Assembly (NCBI GenBank): GCA_030705665.1
Contig: JAUZQA010000029.1
Coordinates: 1 to 15,018 of the forward strand
Reading direction: 5' to 3'
DNA: 15,018 nucleotides
Source of the DNA: Bacillota bacterium
GTDB taxonomy: Bacteria > Bacillota > Bacilli > Bacillales_B > DSM-18226
Of the stretch, positions 10,624-15,018 are shown in pieces. How positions within the stretch are numbered: the first letter of the stretch is position 1; each line of letters opens with the position of its first letter. The translations under genes and the position numbers were made by a program. Below the pieces are notes generated by a model. That model had not been told where the DNA came from. It saw only the letters and a list, made by a program, of their open reading frames with translations, and searched no databases.

Positions 10624-11348
10624 TACTTTTTCCCCCTTACAATTGTTCCAATTTTTTCACCAAGAACGGCACGCTTGATATTGCCTTGCTCCATAATAGA
10701 GAATACAATAAGCGGAATATCATTATCCATACAAAGTGATGAAGCAGTAGAATCCATAACCGCTAATCCTTCTTTGATAACATCAAGATATGAAAGCTGA
10801 TCATATTTGGTTGCATTACTGTCAAGGCGAGGGTCAGCAGAGTATACACCGTCAACATTATTTTTTGCCATTAAAATAACGTCCGCTTCAATTTCGGCTG
10901 CTCTTAATGCAGCAGTTGTATCCGTTGAAAAATATGGATTTCCGGTACCTGCAGCAAAAATGACAACACGTTTTTTCTCAAGATGACGGATCGCTCTTCG
11001 TCTAATATATGGTTCCGCAACCTGACGCATCTCAATAGAAGTTTGAACTCGAGTTTCAATCCCCAATTGTTCAAGACTGTCCTGCATGGCTAATGAGTTC
11101 ATTACAGTTGCAAGCATACCCATATAATCCGCAGTGGCTCTGTCCATTCCCATTTCGCTGCCAGTCTTGCCGCGCCAGATATTTCCGCCTCCGACAACAA
11201 CAGCAACTTCTACACCTAGCTCGGCTATTTCTTTAACTTGACCTGCTATGGATTTAATGACTGCAGGATTAATCCCGAAGCTTGTTTCTCCCGCAAGTGC
11301 TTCTCCACTTAATTTTAATACAACGCGTTTGTATTTAGGGCTGCTCAT
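10623..11348 (-). CDS. pyrH: Uridylate kinase (UMP kinase)
   Basis: This hexameric enzyme of the amino acid kinase family phosphorylates UMP to UDP with ATP; bacterial forms are activated by GTP and inhibited by UTP. I chose the ATG at 11348 ([18 protein letters not shown]), giving 241 residues, against 240 in B. subtilis. The frame stays open upstream to 11402, but the extra 18 residues would run back through the terminator hairpin. GGAGG lies five bases before the chosen ATG, a slightly short spacing. Motifs are KLSGEA at 12-17, [10 protein letters not shown] at 51-60, [12 protein letters not shown], and [19 protein letters not shown]. It is coupled to frr downstream. Confidence 0.97.
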   Translation of the reverse strand: MSSPKYKRVVLKLSGEALAGETSFGINPAVIKSIAGQVKEIAELGVEVAVVVGGGNIWRGKTGSEMGMDRATADYMGMLATVMNSLAMQDSLEQLGIETRVQTSIEMRQVAEPYIRRRAIRHLEKKRVVIFAAGTGNPYFSTDTTAALRAAEIEADVILMAKNNVDGVYSADPRLDSNATKYDQLSYLDVIKEGLAVMDSTASSLCMDNDIPLIVFSIMEQGNIKRAVLGEKIGTIVRGKK

Positions 11349-11373
11349 AAGAACCTCCATATGTAATTTCTTT

Positions 11374-11399
11374 AAAAATAGGGAACACGATGTGTTCCC
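11374..11399 (-). terminator. Hairpin terminator between tsf and pyrH
   Basis: A perfect 8-bp stem (GGGAACAC with GTGTTCCC) closes a three-base ATC loop and is followed by TATTTTT on the minus strand. It lies 27 bases after the tsf stop. No promoter follows before pyrH, so it probably lowers rather than stops transcription of pyrH and frr. Confidence 0.75.
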
Positions 11400-11426
11400 C
11401 ATGTTTGCTTATGACAATGTAATTTA

Positions 11427-12308
11427 TTATTTTTTGATTTGGTTCATAACTTCTTCTGCAAAGTTTTCTTCGCGTTTTTCGATTCCTTCGCCCACTTCGT
11501 AACGAACGAATTCGCGAACCTTAGCACCTTTAGATTCTACGAATTGACGAACCTTTTGGTCTGGGTTTTTAACGAATGTTTGGTCAAGCACACATACATC
11601 TTCAAAATATTTTCCTAAACGGCCTTCTACCATTTTTGCAACGATATTTTCAGGTTTGCCTTCATTAAGAGCTTGTTGAGTCAATACTTGACGCTCATGC
11701 TCAATTTCTTCTTGTGATACTTGATCACGTGATACGTATTTAGGATTTAATGCAGCGATATGCATAGATACATCTTTAGCAGCATCGGCATCTGTTGTAC
11801 CTTCAAGAACAGTTAAGACGCTGATGCGGCCGCCCATGTGCAAGTATGCGCCAAATGCATCATTAGCAGTTTTTGATAATACTGTGAAACGGCGAAGGGA
11901 AAGTTTCTCACCGATTTTTGCAATTGCAGCGTTGATATGATCTGCAACAGTCGCGCCATTTTCCATTGTTTGAGCTAATGCTGCATCAACATCAGCTGGT
12001 TTGTTTTTCAAAAGGTGCTGTGCCAATTCTTTAACAAGGGTTTGGAAGCCTTCGTTTTTAGCAACGAAGTCTGTCTCAGAGTTAACTTCAAGGATAACAG
12101 CATCGTTTCCTTCTGTTAAGATGCTTGTAATACCTTCTGCAGCAATGCGGTCTGATTTTTTTGCAGCCTTTGCAATACCTTTTTCACGAAGAAAATCAAT
12201 TGCTTTGTCCATATCACCATCAGTTTCTTGCAAGGCCTTCTTACAATCCATCATGCCGGCACCAGTTTTTTCACGTAGTTCTTTTACCATTTGGGCAGTA
12301 ATTGCCAT
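11427..12308 (-). CDS. tsf: Translation elongation factor Ts
   Basis: EF-Ts is the nucleotide exchange factor that releases GDP from EF-Tu. The start chosen is the ATG at 12308 ([20 protein letters not shown]), giving 293 residues, the length in B. subtilis; AAAGGAGG lies upstream. The frame is open a further 23 codons to 12377 but those lack a ribosome binding site and do not fit the family. Residues 1-40 form the UBA-like domain, and TDFVAKNE at 79-86 is the signature that contacts EF-Tu near its magnesium site; the rest is the dimerisation core. It follows rpsB across a strong hairpin, an arrangement that usually makes EF-Ts a read-through product. Confidence 0.98.
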   Translation of the reverse strand: MAITAQMVKELREKTGAGMMDCKKALQETDGDMDKAIDFLREKGIAKAAKKSDRIAAEGITSILTEGNDAVILEVNSETDFVAKNEGFQTLVKELAQHLLKNKPADVDAALAQTMENGATVADHINAAIAKIGEKLSLRRFTVLSKTANDAFGAYLHMGGRISVLTVLEGTTDADAAKDVSMHIAALNPKYVSRDQVSQEEIEHERQVLTQQALNEGKPENIVAKMVEGRLGKYFEDVCVLDQTFVKNPDQKVRQFVESKGAKVREFVRYEVGEGIEKREENFAEEVMNQIKK

Positions 12309-12382
12309 AATTACACATCCTCCTTTTAAGTTCCTATGTATTCTCATATCTTTACCAAAATAAGCTAAACTAAACAATCTTT

Positions 12383-12423
12383 AAAAAAAGGTGATAAAGG
12401 GTGTTCCCTCTTATCACCTTTTT
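12383..12423 (-). terminator. Strong hairpin terminator between rpsB and tsf
   Basis: On the minus strand GGTGATAA pairs with TTATCACC; after one unpaired G an inner stem AGGG/CCCT closes an AACA loop. Runs of A before and T after (TTTTTTT) complete a classic rho-independent terminator, symmetrical enough to work in both directions. No convincing promoter lies between it and tsf, so it probably acts by partial termination. Confidence 0.85.
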
Positions 12424-12446
12424 ATGTGTTTCTAGCAGAATATCCC

Positions 12447-13247
<801 letters not shown>

Positions 13248-13270
13248 GTGTGTTTTTAACACCATCAAAT

Positions 13271-13299
13271 AATATAGCATATTGAACATTAACATTCAA
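13271..13299 (-). promoter_or_regulatory. Sigma-A-type promoter for rpsB
   Basis: On the minus strand TTGAAT (13294-13299) and TATATT (13271-13276) are 17 bases apart, and TG one base before the -10 makes it extended (TGCTATATT). Transcription would start near 13264. The -35 overlaps an inverted repeat AACATT/AATGTT (13291-13308). Confidence 0.65.
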
Positions 13300-13315
13300 G
13301 TAAATGTTTATCATA

Positions 13316-13918
13316 CTAACCAAATTTCAATAATAGTTCTATTTCAGTTTTTCCTTTGTTTAACATTTTTGCGATATCATCAATGGTAAGACCTTGATTC
13401 TGCATATTCTTAATCTGATTGATTACTAAATTTCTGTATATTTCTTCATTATCGATGTTAGAAGGTTCCATTTGACTTTTAGGCGGTTTTGCTGATTCAG
13501 GTCCTGTCGAAAAACTCTCTTCTTGATCAGCAATGGTCTTTTGATAGACCTTGACTGCTTGTTTTTTGAAACTTTGGGCAGCTGCTCTCTCCCAATCTTT
13601 TGTATTTAATTCATCGATGTGAGCAGAAACGGGACTGTCAGGTACATCATTTTTTTGTTCTGAATTTACTATATTGCCTGCTGGATTTCCACTTTGATGC
13701 GGTGTATGTTTTAATTGTTGAAATCGTTTAATAAATTCTTCGTTTTCTTCTTTCATTTCAAAAAGAAAAGCAGAAATCTCATTTTCCATCTCTTTTTTAA
13801 AGCTATCTTGTGATTTCTCGGCCTCTAGCAGTCGGTTTTGTCTTGAATATAAAATAAAAATAAAATAGATAGAAATTCCGTTTAAAAGGAGGCTGATGGT
13901 TAATAAAAAGTTGGTCAT
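13316..13918 (-). CDS. swrB: SwrB/YlxL-like membrane protein, flagellar export helper
   Basis: Position directly after sigD and before rpsB is that of ylxL (swrB) in B. subtilis, where SwrB promotes assembly of the flagellar type III export apparatus and swarming. The 200-residue protein has an N-terminal membrane segment (about 4-25), then a charged, probably coiled-coil stretch (28-70), a variable hydrophilic middle, and a conserved end at 161-200 with GLTIDDIAKMLNKGKTEIEL, which looks like a short helix-turn-helix-type fold. The middle is longer than in the 167-residue B. subtilis protein. GGAGG lies five bases before the ATG. Identification rests on synteny plus this architecture and tail; role in this strain is inferred. 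Confidence 0.85.
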   Translation of the reverse strand: MTNFLLTISLLLNGISIYFIFILYSRQNRLLEAEKSQDSFKKEMENEISAFLFEMKEENEEFIKRFQQLKHTPHQSGNPAGNIVNSEQKNDVPDSPVSAHIDELNTKDWERAAAQSFKKQAVKVYQKTIADQEESFSTGPESAKPPKSQMEPSNIDNEEIYRNLVINQIKNMQNQGLTIDDIAKMLNKGKTEIELLLKFG

Positions 13919-13940
13919 TTTTTCCTCCTATCCGCTAAAA

Positions 13941-14708
13941 TCAATGAATGATATTTTCTAATGAATGACGAAGCTTAAAAAGGGCTTTTGAATGAATCTG
14001 TGAGATTCTTGATGTCGATAGATTTAACACTTTTCCAATTTCGGTTAATGTTAACTCTTCTTGATAAAAGAGACTGATAATTAACTGTTCTTTTTCTGAA
14101 AGGTCCTCAATTGTAGCCGCAAGTTCTTCCATCAGCTCCTGTTTAACGACTACTTCTTCAGGTATTTCCGCCCTTTTATCTTTTAAAGTAAAAATATGGT
14201 TCTCTTTTTCATCAGAGTCTATTGGCTGTTCATCCATTGATAAGATATTGGCAAAAAACTGTTCATTCATGGTTGAATATACTTCATCTTCGGTTATGTT
14301 TAATTCCTTGGCAATTTCTGAAATACTGACTTGCCCCATCTTTTGCTGCTCCAGTTTCTCAATCACTGCATCAATTTTTTTCGCTTTATCTCTCGTATTC
14401 CTGGGCAGCCAATCTTCTTTTCTTAAACCATCTAAAATTGCCCCTCTAATTCGAAAAGATGCATATGTATCGAATTTCAAATCTCGTGATTGGTCAAATT
14501 TCTCCAAGGCATCATATAGCCCTATCATGCCAGAGCTGCGCAATTCTTCTCTGGAAACACTTTTTGGTAAACTGACTGAAATTCGTTGTACATGGTAGGA
14601 TACAAGCGGCAAATACTTTTTAATCAGATAATTTCCTGAATCAGAATCCCGGGAATTCATCCATTTTTGCCAGTTTAATTGCTCTTCCGATGTAGCTGCC
14701 ACTGCCAT
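13941..14708 (-). CDS. sigD: RNA polymerase sigma factor SigD (FliA family), motility
   Basis: Sigma-28-type factor that directs transcription of flagellin, motor, chemotaxis and autolysin genes. At 255 residues it matches the B. subtilis protein (254). Region 2 spans LPLVSYHV through DTYASFRIRGAILDGLRKEDW (80-100), including the -10 recognition helix; region 3 follows with ISEIAKELNITEDEV; region 4 at the C-terminus carries the -35 helix-turn-helix LTLTEIGKVLNLSTSRIS from 219. The ATG at 14708 has GGAGG nine bases upstream. It lies 53 bases after cheD and 22 before swrB, at the far end of the flagellar operon, where in B. subtilis its expression falls with distance from the promoter. Its activity is normally held by FlgM, not encoded here. 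Confidence 0.98.
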   Translation of the reverse strand: MAVAATSEEQLNWQKWMNSRDSDSGNYLIKKYLPLVSYHVQRISVSLPKSVSREELRSSGMIGLYDALEKFDQSRDLKFDTYASFRIRGAILDGLRKEDWLPRNTRDKAKKIDAVIEKLEQQKMGQVSISEIAKELNITEDEVYSTMNEQFFANILSMDEQPIDSDEKENHIFTLKDKRAEIPEEVVVKQELMEELAATIEDLSEKEQLIISLFYQEELTLTEIGKVLNLSTSRISQIHSKALFKLRHSLENIIH

Positions 14709-14761
14709 AGTAGTTTACCTCCCTCCCGTCTTACATAATCATCCTGATAAAACCTTAATAA

Positions 14762-15018
14762 CTATATTAGTTTTGTTCCTTGATGGATTGTTTTTATTGA
14801 TAAAAGTCCCCCATGTGGATCAAATTCAATGGTCCTGCCGCTATTTCCACCAACGTCTTCAGTGATTAATGTAATCTTGAGACGTTCTAATTCCCTTTTA
14901 ATTGCCTCCACATTTCTTGGCCCGATCCTCATCATTTCATTATTTGTCGCAAATTGAAACATTTGGGCTCCACCGGCCATTTTGGCTTTTAAGTCATATC
15001 TTCTTGCTCCATTTGCAA
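14762..15018 (-). CDS. cheD: Chemoreceptor glutamine deamidase CheD (5' end outside window)
   Basis: CheD deamidates glutamines on methyl-accepting chemotaxis receptors and, in B. subtilis, is controlled by CheC and CheY-P. Only the last 84 complete codons are present; the frame runs through the window edge. Recognisable are [28 protein letters not shown], and [16 protein letters not shown] followed by a short tail. The N-terminal half, which carries the catalytic cysteine and histidine in this family, is not visible, so activity cannot be judged. The internal ATG at 14980 is not the start: homologous residues lie upstream of it. sigD follows. Confidence 0.95.
   Translation of the reverse strand, partial: ANGARRYDLKAKMAGGAQMFQFATNNEMMRIGPRNVEAIKRELERLKITLITEDVGGNSGRTIEFDPHGGLLSIKTIHQGTKLI

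Noticed and set aside
11349..11402. Upstream in-frame extension of pyrH
   Set aside because: It would run through the terminator hairpin; the conserved protein begins at MSSPKYKR with a GGAGG just upstream.
12001..12363. Plus-strand open frame of 120 codons opposite tsf, and a similar one at 14248-14598 opposite sigD
   Set aside because: Both are antisense shadows of well-identified genes with no ribosome binding site or family resemblance.
12309..12377. Upstream in-frame extension of tsf
   Set aside because: No ribosome binding site serves it, and EF-Ts begins at [11 protein letters not shown], which has a strong AAAGGAGG before it.

Overview
This window is a piece of conserved core chromosome from a low-GC Gram-positive bacterium of the family Bacillaceae. 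All thirteen recognised genes lie on the minus strand. Read in the direction of transcription (high to low coordinates) they are cheD (partial), sigD, swrB/ylxL, rpsB, tsf, pyrH, frr, uppS, cdsA, dxr, rasP, proS and polC (partial). From memory this is the order in Bacillus subtilis, and protein lengths and motifs agree closely with that species. Divergence, for example a 200-residue SwrB-like protein, suggests a relative in a Bacillus/Neobacillus/Mesobacillus-type genus rather than B. subtilis. The genus cannot be fixed from this sequence alone.

Region 1 (about 13316-15018) is the distal end of the large flagellar and chemotaxis operon: the receptor deamidase CheD, the motility sigma factor SigD, and the small membrane protein SwrB/YlxL. 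Region 2 (10066-13315) is a translation and nucleotide block: ribosomal protein S2, elongation factor Ts, UMP kinase and ribosome recycling factor. It starts at a good sigma-A-type promoter with a structured leader and is punctuated by hairpin terminators after rpsB, tsf and frr.

Region 3 (5638-10065) is an envelope and isoprenoid block: undecaprenyl diphosphate synthase, CDP-diglyceride synthase, DXP reductoisomerase and the site-2 protease RasP. Dxr supplies isoprenoid precursor, UppS makes the C55 lipid carrier, CdsA makes the phospholipid precursor and RasP cuts membrane-bound regulators. Region 4 (1-5637) holds prolyl-tRNA synthetase and the replicative DNA polymerase PolC. Each of these appears to have its own promoter, with a hairpin in front.

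I found no mobile element, CRISPR array, tRNA or rRNA, and no gap longer than about 245 bases. I see no undescribed multi-gene system. The points worth a second look are in the non-coding DNA: a possible ten-codon leader peptide overlapping the uppS start, a structured rpsB leader with a duplicated ribosome binding site, a hairpin before proS whose T-tract faces the wrong way, and a degenerate palindromic repeat between cdsA and dxr.
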